Shown: positions 42,801 to 50,969 of the stretch, one piece after another
Position numbering within the stretch: the first letter of the stretch is position 1
How the letters are laid out: the number at the start of each line of letters is the position of its first letter
NCBI GenBank assembly: GCA_040880585.1
Contig: JBBDID010000042.1
Coordinates: forward strand, 1 to 64,000
Direction of reading: 5' to 3'
Length of the DNA stretch: 64,000 nucleotides
Source of the DNA: Paracrocinitomix sp040880585
GTDB taxonomy: Bacteria; Bacteroidota; Bacteroidia; Flavobacteriales_D; Crocinitomicaceae
Made by a program: the position numbers and the translations under genes
The notes under the pieces: model-generated
What the model was told of the DNA's origin: nothing
Databases searched by the model: none
What the model saw: the letters and a program-made list of their open reading frames with translations, nothing else

Positions 42801-43365
42801 AGACACCACTACTCAAACCATTTATGTAAGTGTGGATACCGTACCAACGGCAAGTTACACACCTTCTGATACTTTAGTGGATGTGAGTAATGCGTATGTA
42901 TCATTTACCAATCAGTCACAACACGCCAATGGGTATGTATGGAATTTTGATGACGGTACTTTTTCTACAGATGTTAACCCCTGGTATCTCTATACTGCTA
43001 CCGGTATCTATGAGGTGATGCTGATCGCAGTAAATGGCAATTGCCCCAATGATACTACTACACAGAATATCCATGTTGTGGATGATTTGAGCTTGCCGCT
43101 TACAGAAAATGCTTCCTTTGAAATTTATCCTAACCCTGCCAGTTCAAATCTAAATATTCAACTGGGAGAAGGATGGGGTGAACTGTTGACGCTTGAAATA
43201 ATGGATGGACGTGGAAGATTGGTGTACAGTGCCTATAATCTTCCTGCTCCAACGGGAGAAATTCAATTGTCGTTGAGTGATGAAAGTTTGCAACAAGCTT
43301 ACTATTTTGTTCGTTTGACGGATGGAGAAAAGATAGAAACCCAGAAAATACTGTTCCACCCTTAG
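39850..43365 (+). CDS. T9SS-exported N-acetylmuramoyl-L-alanine amidase with PKD domains
   Basis: A 1171-aa secreted protein. Signal peptide 1-22 (ending VNAR). Residues about 235-400 form an Amidase_2 domain: first zinc His in VTVHTIQG, then NVSYHYVLRSSDGQ, TIGLEHEGY, and KGHQHYPNQSHTDPG carrying the other His ligands. This domain cleaves the lactyl-alanine bond of peptidoglycan. It is followed by a CUB-like domain (about 400-510), a concanavalin-like/LamG region (about 565-755), a fibronectin-like part, two PKD domains (about 915-995 and 1000-1080), and a type A T9SS sorting tail (FEIYPNPASSNLNIQL ... YYFVRLTDGEKIETQKIL). Export across the outer membrane suggests attack on other cells' walls or on released peptidoglycan. 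Confidence 0.85.
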   Translation: MRLKTAFFIISILLGTIQTVNARQFYPYQQEFSQAYLSHPEIPTGLLEAISFTQSRINDIQPAAQSCIGLPQATGVFGLISDGQGYFKNTRSLISQLANVPLSTLNNPSAEIAAYAKAYASLMTQHSIRSTDFQGHEYLIRLLSEIPEDGNAVNNYALSAHSYQVLSFLRDEEQQAKFGFPSYDIDLKFIYGTENYKILSAKRVMISQETITNKEGARYSPQDRSADYGPALWTATPSCNFSSRNGTPVSAVTVHTIQGSYAGAISWAQNCNSNVSYHYVLRSSDGQITQMVYEADKAWHVGSENPYTIGLEHEGYVDDPSWYTVAMYTSSAALVKDITQSGYGINPLRTFQGPATTGTNTIGGCTKIKGHQHYPNQSHTDPGINWNWEYYYQLINDSPPTTLLSTASGVFYDSGGTAGNYSDDERELYLIEPANAVSVTINFDQFSLESNWDYMYVYDGNSLSSPLLGVYTGTSHPGTLTSSSGSILIEFRSDCATQDIGWEISWTSVTGPNPNDVTPPSTSVTVSGNWQTSDFSANFTDADDVNGSGVQHQLYQVIHFDGTAWRANANEGFFSDNFDQALHADWTQQTGTWATNSGVLNQTDESLTNTNLHTPLDQDNFDKWLYHFAMRISGAGGNKRAGFHFMCDDATLTNRGNSYFAWFRSDDDKIQIYKTVNDVFQLEADIPYTINDNQWYDVKLLFDKTTGVIQLWLDGVMAASWTDPSPYTTGNAISFRSGDAALTTNNLKVYHERGSTVTVTVGVGAQIEHQNPDPFTASGKVKSIAIDSSLNISSVAQKLVNVDWTPPAAVSYVNDGTAADIAITTTNTELSANWASTFDQHSDLASYWYAIGSSPGATDVVNWTDNWFDTTVTHSGLNLTVGTTYYFSVYAENGAGLNSDTITSDGQILQEPTGPPTADFIVANSYICSFEAVSVSNSSIDAQTYSWSAPGATPSTSIDANPYFTYTANGYYDITLIASNIGGSDTTTQTIYVSVDTVPTASYTPSDTLVDVSNAYVSFTNQSQHANGYVWNFDDGTFSTDVNPWYLYTATGIYEVMLIAVNGNCPNDTTTQNIHVVDDLSLPLTENASFEIYPNPASSNLNIQLGEGWGELLTLEIMDGRGRLVYSAYNLPAPTGEIQLSLSDESLQQAYYFVRLTDGEKIETQKILFHP

Positions 43366-43406
43366 CAAAAAGCAACTGCGAATTTCTTTTATTGATAAAA
43401 AATGTT

Positions 43407-43414
43407 TAGCTTTG
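43407..43414 (+). promoter_or_regulatory. -7 element with no downstream protein gene
   Basis: TAGCTTTG matches TAnnTTTG perfectly on the plus strand. There is no plus-strand ORF downstream before the terminator at 43472-43506; a TTG lies 12 bp upstream, closer than the usual 19-21. Confidence 0.4.
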
Positions 43415-43419
43415 AAAGA

Positions 43420-43506
43420 GTGACCTCCTATTCATTGTAGTAGGTTGCGGGTTTTATAGTTTTTGCAAGGGAAAAGGAAATGATCCAATTGGTCGTTTCC
43501 TTTTTT
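43420..43506 (+). ncRNA. Candidate small RNA of about 85-90 nt
   Basis: Between the convergent genes 39850-43365 and 43507-43992 there is a -7 promoter element, then about 50 nt containing a TTGC...GCAA inverted repeat (about 43445-43467), then a strong terminator hairpin with a T-run. This arrangement would give a transcript of roughly 90 nt. I do not recognise the RNA family. The simpler alternative is that only the terminator is real and serves the amidase gene. Confidence 0.3.
43472..43506 (+). terminator. Rho-independent terminator
   Basis: AAAAGGAAATGATC (43472-43485) pairs with GGTCGTTTCCTTTT with two G-U pairs, a 5-nt loop and a run of six T at 43501-43506. The T-run favours plus-strand termination, but the A-run before the stem may also end minus-strand transcripts. 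Confidence 0.75.
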
Positions 43507-43992
43507 CTATTTCAGCGGTAATATCATCTTTACGCCACAAGAAAAATGGCCGGTATCTCCCAGTTGATGATCAATATATTGAAATCCGGATTGTTCGTAC
43601 AGTTTTCGAGCTTGTGTCATGGTTTCAAAGGTTTCGATATACACCAAATCGTATCTGGCTCCTGCGGCAAAATCCAGACATTTTTTCATCAGGGACTGCC
43701 CAATTCCTTTTCCCCTTGCAGCTTTGTGTAGAAACATGCGCTGCAGTTCACAGTAATTTTCAGTTTGATTGGGTATAGGAGCAATTCCTGAACCCCCCAC
43801 TACTTTACCATCCCATTCAGCAATATAATAGGCTGTCCGTTCGTCCTGATAAAAATCAAAGAGGTGGTTGGTTCCTTCATCCGTATAAACAGTTCCTTCC
43901 AACGCACAACCCAACTCTTCCAATGATGTTTTAATGATCCTTGAAAGCGGCGCATTGTCAGATTCCTGAATTAAGCGTAACAGATGATGCAT
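43507..43992 (-). CDS. GNAT-family N-acetyltransferase
   Basis: A 161-aa single-domain GNAT enzyme. The signature is clear: strand 4 ELQRMFLHKAARGKGIGQSL, which includes the acetyl-CoA pyrophosphate-binding motif RGKGIG, then YIETFETMTQARKLYEQSGF, which is the common motif B with the YxxxGF end. The length is typical. The start is an ATG at 43992. GNAT enzymes transfer an acetyl group from acetyl-CoA to an amine; the substrate here cannot be told. It stands alone, convergent with the amidase gene and divergent from the propeller gene at 44098. Confidence 0.85.
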   Translation of the reverse strand: MHHLLRLIQESDNAPLSRIIKTSLEELGCALEGTVYTDEGTNHLFDFYQDERTAYYIAEWDGKVVGGSGIAPIPNQTENYCELQRMFLHKAARGKGIGQSLMKKCLDFAAGARYDLVYIETFETMTQARKLYEQSGFQYIDHQLGDTGHFSCGVKMILPLK

Positions 43993-44037
43993 GATAATAA
44001 CGAAAATACACCTTTTACCTTAAAAAAAGCGCATTCA

Positions 44038-44045
44038 TACCTTTG
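44038..44045 (+). promoter_or_regulatory. -7 element of the propeller-protein gene
   Basis: TACCTTTG matches TAnnTTTG perfectly on the plus strand, 52 bp before the ATG at 44098. Confidence 0.45.
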
Positions 44046-44097
44046 AGAAAGTGATGAAGAAAATAATCTTGTTACTTTTAAGAAAAATCTAAAGGAT

Positions 44098-47000
44098 ATG
44101 AAAAAATTTGTTCTTCTTATTGCAGCATTGTTTATAGCGACTATCCCACTTGTGGCTCAAAAGAACAAAGACACAGAAAAATCAGGCTTAAATTCCGGCT
44201 TGCTTTCAGGATTAGCTTTCAGAAATATTGGCCCGGCTTTAACTGCCGGTAGAGTTGCAGATATTGCTGTAAACCCAGACCAACCGAATGAATATTACCT
44301 GGCCATTGCATCAGGTGGAGTGTGGAAAACAACTAATCACGGAAATACCTTTCAAGCTATCTTTGACAAAGAAGGCTCTTATTCGGTAGGCTGTGTAACA
44401 ATCGATCCCAATAACACGCAAACCATTTGGGTAGGTACGGGAGAGAACAACAATCAACGTTCAGTAGCTTATGGAGATGGGGTATATAAATCAGTAGATG
44501 GAGGAAAAAGTTGGAAAAACATGGGGCTGAAAAATTCAGAACACATTTCAAAAGTGATTGTTCACCCCAAAAATTCGGATATTGTTTATGTTGCTGCTTA
44601 CGGTCCTTTATGGTCAGATGGCGGAGATAGAGGTGTGTATAAATCTATAGATGGCGGAGAAAATTGGAAGCAAATTCACTTTATTTCGGATAAGACAGGT
44701 ACCTGTGACCTGCTAATGGATCCAAATGATCCGGATGTGTTATATGAAGCGGTACACCAAAGAAGAAGGCACGTATTTACTTATGTGGGCGGTGGTGAAG
44801 AAAGTTCGCTTTACAAAACTGTTGACGGAGGAAAAAACTGGTTAGAAATCACCAATGGATTGCCCAAAGGAAAAATGGGGCGTATCGGTTTGGCGATATC
44901 ACCGGTAGATACGGATTATATCTATGCAATTGTAGAAGCAGAGGATGATAAAGGGGGATTTTATCGCTCTACCAACAGAGGTCTCAACTGGAGCAAACAA
45001 AGTGATTATAATACGTCGGGAAATTATTATCAGGAAATTGTTTGTGATCCAACAGATAAAGACAAAGTATTTAGTATGAATACCTGGTTACACCACACTG
45101 AAGACGGTGGAAAAACGTTTAAAAAAACCGGTGAAAAAGGTAAACACGTTGACAATCACTGTATGTGGATCAATCCTGAAAACACAAATCACTGGATAGT
45201 GGGATGTGACGGAGGTGTCTATGAAACATGGGATCATGCGCAAAACTGGCATTATAAAGCAAATCTTCCTATTACCCAGTTTTATAAGGTTGCTGTTGAT
45301 AATGACGTTCCATTTTACAATGTATATGGAGGGACGCAGGACAATAACTCAATGGGAGGGCCATCTCGTACAGTAAATAATGCCGGTATCCAAAACTCAG
45401 ATTGGTATATCACCAACGGAGGAGATGGTTTTGAATCACAAGTTGATCCTGAAAATCCGGATATCGTTTATGCCCAGGCTCAGTATGGATGGCTAGTTCG
45501 ATATGACAGAAAAAGTGGTGAAAAAATGGGAATTCAACCTATGCCGGGAAAAGGAGAAGCTGCTTACCGTTGGAATTGGGATGCGCCTTTGGTGGTGTCC
45601 AAACACAATCACAAACGCATTTATTTTGCCGCAAATAAAGTATTTAAGAGTGATGATAGGGGAGACACATGGCAAACTATCTCACCTGATTTGACCCGAC
45701 AGTTAGACAGAAATAAAATGAAGGTGATGGGTGAGATTCAATCACCGGATGTAGTCATGAAAAATAAATCCACCACGATTTTTGGAAATATTGTGGCGCT
45801 GGATGAATCGGCTAAAGATGAAAATTTACTGTATGCCGGTACGGATGACGGATTAATTCACGTCACTGAGAACGGTGGGGAAACTTGGTCTAAAAAAGAT
45901 AATTTTCCCGGAATCCCTTCCATGACTTATGTCAATATGATCTTATCCTCTCAGCACGATCAAAATACGGTCTTTGCGGTGTTTAATAATCACAAAAAAG
46001 GTGATTTCAAACCTTATATTCTCAAAAGTTCAGATAAAGGAAACTCCTGGAAGTCAATTAGTGATGATTTACCGGAAAGAGGTTCAGTCTATGCCATTGC
46101 AGAGGATCATGTCAATAAAGATTTGCTGTTTGCAGGAACTGAATTTGGGATATATTGTTCGGTGAACGGCGGTGAAAATTGGTTGCAACTCTCTTCAGGT
46201 ATCCCAACCATTGCAATTAGAGATATCGCGATTCAACAGCGAGAGAATGATTTGGTATTGGCTTCTTTTGGTCGCGGGTTTTATATTTTGGATGATTACT
46301 CACCTTTGCGTGAACTCAATGCTGAGGCAATTGAAAAACAGGCAGTGATATTTCCGATTAAAAAAGGATTGCAATACCTTGAGTCAAACCCGTTAGGAGG
46401 AAGAGGAACCGGTTCTCAGGGAGCTTCACATTATGCCGCAGATAATCCTGAATTTGGAGTTGCTTTTACTTATTACGTGAAGGAGAAACCATCATCTCCT
46501 ACAGAAAAAAGACAATCGGAAGAAGAAAAACTAAAAAAAGAGGGAGCAGATATTGATTATCCGACCTATGAGGAATTTGTTACCGAAGACCTGTACGAAA
46601 AGCCATTTTTACTTTTTGTGATTAAAGATGAAGCCGGAAACGAAGTGGAAAAGTTAAAGACAGATATGAAAACAGGTGTAAACAGAATCAATTGGAATAT
46701 GAGATATCCTTCCAGTACACCGATAAAATTAAAGAAAGAAAAAGTAGGCAGGTACAGCAGTCCTGACGAAGGACCTTTGGTATTGCCGGGGAAATATACC
46801 GTTGAGTTGCATCAGGCTGAAAATGGCGTGTTTAGTCAGTTAACTGAACCGGTGACTTTTGAAATTACAACCCTTGAAAATTCTTCTTTGGCAAGACAAA
46901 CAAAAGAAAATTTGGCTTTTAAAAAGCAGTTGGCTGAGTTGAGAAGACAGTTCAGAGGTACGGCAGCCATTGTGGGTGAACTGGAAGAACGTTTGAAATA

Positions 47001-47367
47001 TATCAGAGCGGCGATTGAAGAGTATCCCGGAACAGCTTTAAGTTGGATGAAAGAGGTGAAGGAATTGGAGATGGCTTTACACGACATTAAAGTTGATATG
47101 TGGGGTGATTACCACAAATCATCAAGGGATATAGAAGAAGGACCAAGTACCGGAAATAGGATAGAAACTGTTGTTTATCAAACCTGGTACTCTACTTCCA
47201 ACCCAACTACAACGCAAAAACAGCAATATCAACTGGCGATTGAAGAATATCGACAAATAAAAGGAGAAGTGGATGTATTTAAAATAGGTGTGGAAAGCAT
47301 AGAACAACTGCTCAATGACAAAGGAATTCCGTATACAAAAGGGAGACCTGATTTCAAAGAAGAGTAA
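44098..47367 (+). CDS. Exported BNR/VPS10-type beta-propeller protein
   Basis: A 1089-aa protein with a signal peptide (residues 1-20, ending VAQ). It is built of sialidase-type Asp-box/BNR repeats: SGGVWKTTNHGNTF, GVYKSVDGGKSWKNM, GVYKSIDGGENWKQI, SLYKTVDGGKNWLEI, GFYRSTNRGLNWSK, VFKSDDRGDTWQTI, ILKSSDKGNSWKSI and more, together giving one or two large propellers (residues about 35-740) like the VPS10/sortilin domain. The rest (about 750-1089) has an Ig-like strand region and a helical end. Bacteroidota carry many such proteins annotated as glycosyl hydrolases, but I see no catalytic residues that would prove this, so binding is as likely as hydrolysis. No T9SS tail is visible. Confidence 0.8.
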   Translation: MKKFVLLIAALFIATIPLVAQKNKDTEKSGLNSGLLSGLAFRNIGPALTAGRVADIAVNPDQPNEYYLAIASGGVWKTTNHGNTFQAIFDKEGSYSVGCVTIDPNNTQTIWVGTGENNNQRSVAYGDGVYKSVDGGKSWKNMGLKNSEHISKVIVHPKNSDIVYVAAYGPLWSDGGDRGVYKSIDGGENWKQIHFISDKTGTCDLLMDPNDPDVLYEAVHQRRRHVFTYVGGGEESSLYKTVDGGKNWLEITNGLPKGKMGRIGLAISPVDTDYIYAIVEAEDDKGGFYRSTNRGLNWSKQSDYNTSGNYYQEIVCDPTDKDKVFSMNTWLHHTEDGGKTFKKTGEKGKHVDNHCMWINPENTNHWIVGCDGGVYETWDHAQNWHYKANLPITQFYKVAVDNDVPFYNVYGGTQDNNSMGGPSRTVNNAGIQNSDWYITNGGDGFESQVDPENPDIVYAQAQYGWLVRYDRKSGEKMGIQPMPGKGEAAYRWNWDAPLVVSKHNHKRIYFAANKVFKSDDRGDTWQTISPDLTRQLDRNKMKVMGEIQSPDVVMKNKSTTIFGNIVALDESAKDENLLYAGTDDGLIHVTENGGETWSKKDNFPGIPSMTYVNMILSSQHDQNTVFAVFNNHKKGDFKPYILKSSDKGNSWKSISDDLPERGSVYAIAEDHVNKDLLFAGTEFGIYCSVNGGENWLQLSSGIPTIAIRDIAIQQRENDLVLASFGRGFYILDDYSPLRELNAEAIEKQAVIFPIKKGLQYLESNPLGGRGTGSQGASHYAADNPEFGVAFTYYVKEKPSSPTEKRQSEEEKLKKEGADIDYPTYEEFVTEDLYEKPFLLFVIKDEAGNEVEKLKTDMKTGVNRINWNMRYPSSTPIKLKKEKVGRYSSPDEGPLVLPGKYTVELHQAENGVFSQLTEPVTFEITTLENSSLARQTKENLAFKKQLAELRRQFRGTAAIVGELEERLKYIRAAIEEYPGTALSWMKEVKELEMALHDIKVDMWGDYHKSSRDIEEGPSTGNRIETVVYQTWYSTSNPTTTQKQQYQLAIEEYRQIKGEVDVFKIGVESIEQLLNDKGIPYTKGRPDFKEE

Positions 47368-47379
47368 GTTTGATTATTT

Positions 47380-48000
47380 TCAGTAATGTGATTCAGAAAG
47401 AATGCTGATACTGTTGGGCCCCTCGTTGAATAGTAAATCTAAAATGCTGAGGTTGCCGTGAAACCCATGGCGTTCTTCAAAGGTTTGTATGTACGGGTGT
47501 GTCTTGAATCCGCTTTTGTTTTTAGGATGTAAGTTTACCCTTAAATCATTGGGGTGCAAGGCAATTGCTTCTTTAGTGAAGTGAGAATTTACAGTCAGCC
47601 CTGTTTTTTTAATGAGATAAGCGTTGAGGGCAGCATTCAACTCAAACAGGTACTTAAAATCCGTTTGGATGATTTTTGTAATCCCGTCAATATAATATAA
47701 GTAATAAGGAGATCTTCGGTAAGCACTTTCAATGGCTTTTAAATGGTCTTTTTTCCAATTTTCTACCTGACTGACCAGCACTTCTGAAAGGAGGCTATTT
47801 TTTCCATTAGGCTTTTCAACCGGAACCGAAAGCTGTTGTATGCCGTTGGCGCCAATTATTGTGCAGCGTGAGCGATAGCTTTGTTTTTGATACCTCTCCT
47901 GCAAGTCAAAAAAAACTGTTTCATTGTTTTTCAAATGATAGAAATACTCAATATTTCCAAAATAAAACAGAGGTAGTATTACGGATTCTTGCTCATGCAT
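47380..48000 (-). CDS. WbqC-family protein
   Basis: A 206-aa protein starting at ATG 48000 (a GTG one codon upstream is also in frame). The pattern VILPLFYFGNIEYFYHL, then QKQSYRSRCTIIGANGIQQLSVPV, then WKKDHLKAIESAYRRSPYY is that of the WbqC family, proposed to act in surface glycan or lipopolysaccharide synthesis, with function otherwise poorly defined. In Bacteroidota it is often found beside lepB and dapB, as here. A TAATTTCG -7-like element (48006-48013, minus strand) lies only six bases upstream of the ATG, so the message may be nearly leaderless. Confidence 0.8.
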   Translation of the reverse strand: MHEQESVILPLFYFGNIEYFYHLKNNETVFFDLQERYQKQSYRSRCTIIGANGIQQLSVPVEKPNGKNSLLSEVLVSQVENWKKDHLKAIESAYRRSPYYLYYIDGITKIIQTDFKYLFELNAALNAYLIKKTGLTVNSHFTKEAIALHPNDLRVNLHPKNKSGFKTHPYIQTFEERHGFHGNLSILDLLFNEGPNSISILSESHY

Positions 48001-48067
48001 CACTGCGAAATTACAATTTTAGAGGTGTTGGTAAGCGATTTTTCCCTTTACAGGCGTTGTTTTTAGC

Positions 48068-49099
48068 TTACACTTGTAAGAAATTTGTCAGGGGTTTCCA
48101 TCCAGGCACATAATAAGAAACTGTTTTCAGTACCGCAAGCGTAGGAACAGTAATCATGACACCTAACAAACCACCAATAGCACCGAACAAAATCAAAGCG
48201 ACAATTACTGCCAGCGGATTTAGTCCCACCTGACTGCTCATAATTTTGGGAGTGATGATGTTACCCTCTAAAAATTGAACCAACCCAAATATACCAACGA
48301 CCCCAAGAGGATACCACAAACTGTCTTTGGTAACCAATGCTAAAGCAGTGGGTAAAATAGCGCTAATGACCACGCCTAAATAAGGAATAATGGTTAAAAA
48401 ACCAGCCAGTAACCCAAAGAATAAAGCATGCTCAATACCTAATAAATATAAGCCCAAAGAAGTAAGTGTAGTAACAACAACGATTACAATTCCCATCCCT
48501 TTTAAATATTCACTCAGCACCCGTTGAACCTGTACCAGGGCACGCTTAGCTATAATTTTGTTTTTCCCATTAAAAAAACTGAAATACGACTTCTTGATCT
48601 GCTCTCTACTCAACAACATAAAAAATACATAAATCGGACAAGTGGCAAGAAATACAAATACATTTTTCAACCGCACTAAAATTTTTGGAATCAAAGCAAC
48701 AAACTTTTCTTGAAGCGTACCGAATAATTTTCTGACTTCGTCCAAATAAAGAGATGTGTCACCTTTGGTATTGTCTTCCATTACCTGTACAGGATTGTCA
48801 AACGCCTCTTTTATCTTGGAATCCATATTCGCATTAGGGAGCTCTTTGGCAATTTGAACGCCTTCTACTGAAAAAAGTATGATGATAATTAGAAGGAGTA
48901 AAGAAACTCCCAAAACAGTAAATGTGATTGAAAGCCAAGACGGAATTCCTATATCTTCCATTCGCTCAACCAAAGGATAACAGAACATGGCCAAAAAGGC
49001 ACTAAAAATGATAGGCATTACTATAATTGAGCCAAAGTAAATGGCTAAGCCGATCAGAGCAATGATCAGAATGGTTTGAAACCGCCTTTGATTTACCAT
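48068..49099 (-). CDS. AI-2E family transporter (UPF0118)
   Basis: A 343-aa integral membrane protein with about eight membrane segments: paired helices at residues about 8-45 and 58-80, then a soluble stretch (about 90-145), then helices at about 150-170, 200-220, 222-245, 245-270, 275-295 and 300-325. The end (IGGLLGVMITVPTLAVLKTV) and the GILPYxGxxI-type motif (TIIPYLGVVISAILP) are those of the AI-2E/PerM exporter family. Members export autoinducer-2 in some bacteria or act as sodium-proton antiporters in others; the substrate here is unknown. It starts 12 bp after lepB, inside the same minus-strand run. Confidence 0.85.
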   Translation of the reverse strand: MVNQRRFQTILIIALIGLAIYFGSIIVMPIIFSAFLAMFCYPLVERMEDIGIPSWLSITFTVLGVSLLLLIIIILFSVEGVQIAKELPNANMDSKIKEAFDNPVQVMEDNTKGDTSLYLDEVRKLFGTLQEKFVALIPKILVRLKNVFVFLATCPIYVFFMLLSREQIKKSYFSFFNGKNKIIAKRALVQVQRVLSEYLKGMGIVIVVVTTLTSLGLYLLGIEHALFFGLLAGFLTIIPYLGVVISAILPTALALVTKDSLWYPLGVVGIFGLVQFLEGNIITPKIMSSQVGLNPLAVIVALILFGAIGGLLGVMITVPTLAVLKTVSYYVPGWKPLTNFLQV

Positions 49100-49111
49100 T
49101 TTTTTTATAAT

Positions 49112-50968
49112 CTATCTAATTTTATTAAACATCCGACTCCATCTCATTCCACCGCCAAACATTCCCTTTTCCTGATCAACCGATAGCCAGCTGAAAGCAG
49201 CATGACCTACAATGTGATCAACCGGTACAAATCCCCAGTATCTGGAATCTAAAGAGCCATTTCTATTATCTCCCATCATCCAGTAGTAATCCATTTCTAT
49301 CGTATAACTACTGCACTTTTCACCATCTATATAAATGCCGTCTTCGCGCTCTTCCAGTTCATGCTTTTCATAGGCGTGAATGATTCTGCGATAGATGGGA
49401 ATTGTTTTTTCATCCAGTTGAACTACATCCCCGGCTTTTGGGATTCGTAATGGCCCAAAATTATCTTCTGTCCAGTCATATTGAAAATCGTTGGGGAAAA
49501 CAGGATAATAACTTCCGGATTGACCCGCCTTCAACTGTTCGCCGTAATAACCTTTCTCCTTGTAGTAAGGAACTAATTTAGGGAAGTTGGGCTTTGCCTT
49601 TTGATAGTCTTTTTCGGTCATAGGAATAGAAACATAGCCAGTGTCATTAAACACTTCAGCTCCCAGATTACTGGTTCTGTTCCCAAAATGCTTTCGGAAA
49701 TAAGCGTCTTGAGCTTCTGTCCAAAGCCAGTTTTGGGTAATCCAGGCCGGGTGAATATAACTTTTTAATACGTAATTGTATTGCATACCCTCGGCTTTCC
49801 AACCCAGTTGGCCATTTACATAGAGTTCTTTGTTTTTTATTTCAATGACATCTCCCGGTACAGCAACGCATCTTTTGATGTAATTTTCCTTCTTATCAAC
49901 CGGCCTCTGAAGTAAACCGTTAAATTGGGTGTGATTCTGACCGGCACTTCGGTCACGACTCACTATAGTAGAATAGACTTTCCCCTGTTCATTAAATTGC
50001 TTTCGTGCTTTTGATAAATAATAGTCAAAATTGTCCTCAAAAAATGCCAGATCATGTCCTTCACGTCTACATATATAATACGCTTCATCTCTCAGTATAG
50101 CATGGTAATTATGACCAATTAAACCATCCGGCATACGCGGGTCATTGATCGCCGTATCTCCTGCAGGAAAGTTAAAAACCACCACATCATTGCGATCGAC
50201 AAAACGAATACCGGGCACACGGGTGTAAGGCACTTCCTGAATAGTAGAATAAGACTTTACGTTCAGGTAAGGAATCATATTATGAAAAATAGGAAATGAA
50301 AAGGGAGTCATGGGAATACGTGGACCATAAGTGATCTTATCAACAAATAATTGATCACCCACTAACAAGGTCTTTTCCATAGATCCTGTAGGAATCTTGT
50401 ACGGTTCAAAAACATACGTTCGGATAACAGCCGCAGCAACAAGGGCAAAGAGAATAGCATCTCCCCATTCTTTAATAATGGATTTTTTCCCCGGTTTTCG
50501 CTTGATCCCTAACATAGAAAAAGGCACAGCAATGACATGTCCAACAACCGGCAGGGCAAAAAATAATGCGACGTGATCAGAAGGTGTTCTTTTATCCACC
50601 TGTCTGGCGATATCCCAATTGGTGGGCTCGGCAACTTTATATGCTTCAGGTTGATTGGCAATTTTATAAAATACAGGAAAAGGGAACAATATTCCCAAAA
50701 TGGTTTCTTTTACCCCAAACTCACCAAACTTTCTGATGTAAGTAACATTGAGTGATGCCCACATGATGAACTGAACTCCCGGAAAAAGTAAAAAAATGAC
50801 CCAATACCAAGGCAGTTTGCAGGCTTTTAAAATAAAATAATAGTTCGCAAAGGGAATAAATGCATAAGATGATTTATACCCGAGATCCGGAAATCGTTTA
50901 TGCCACATACCAATAATGGGTGTGAAAAAAATAATAAGATAACCAATCAATAATCCTAAATAACCCAT
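49112..50968 (-). CDS. lepB: Signal peptidase I, large Bacteroidota form
   Basis: A 618-aa inner-membrane serine protease that removes signal peptides from exported proteins. Three membrane helices in the first 150 residues are followed by another at about 170-185 and the catalytic part. The nucleophile is S196 (PTGSMEKTLL, box B) and the general base Lys is K365 (ENYIKRCVAVPGD, box D); box E is GDNRNGSLDSRYWG. The Ser and Lys are 169 residues apart, against about 55 in E. coli LepB, owing to an inserted region typical of Bacteroidota enzymes. It lies one base after dapB and 12 bp before the AI-2E gene, so these form an operon. Confidence 0.95.
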   Translation of the reverse strand: MGYLGLLIGYLIIFFTPIIGMWHKRFPDLGYKSSYAFIPFANYYFILKACKLPWYWVIFLLFPGVQFIMWASLNVTYIRKFGEFGVKETILGILFPFPVFYKIANQPEAYKVAEPTNWDIARQVDKRTPSDHVALFFALPVVGHVIAVPFSMLGIKRKPGKKSIIKEWGDAILFALVAAAVIRTYVFEPYKIPTGSMEKTLLVGDQLFVDKITYGPRIPMTPFSFPIFHNMIPYLNVKSYSTIQEVPYTRVPGIRFVDRNDVVVFNFPAGDTAINDPRMPDGLIGHNYHAILRDEAYYICRREGHDLAFFEDNFDYYLSKARKQFNEQGKVYSTIVSRDRSAGQNHTQFNGLLQRPVDKKENYIKRCVAVPGDVIEIKNKELYVNGQLGWKAEGMQYNYVLKSYIHPAWITQNWLWTEAQDAYFRKHFGNRTSNLGAEVFNDTGYVSIPMTEKDYQKAKPNFPKLVPYYKEKGYYGEQLKAGQSGSYYPVFPNDFQYDWTEDNFGPLRIPKAGDVVQLDEKTIPIYRRIIHAYEKHELEEREDGIYIDGEKCSSYTIEMDYYWMMGDNRNGSLDSRYWGFVPVDHIVGHAAFSWLSVDQEKGMFGGGMRWSRMFNKIR

Positions 50969-50969
50969 A

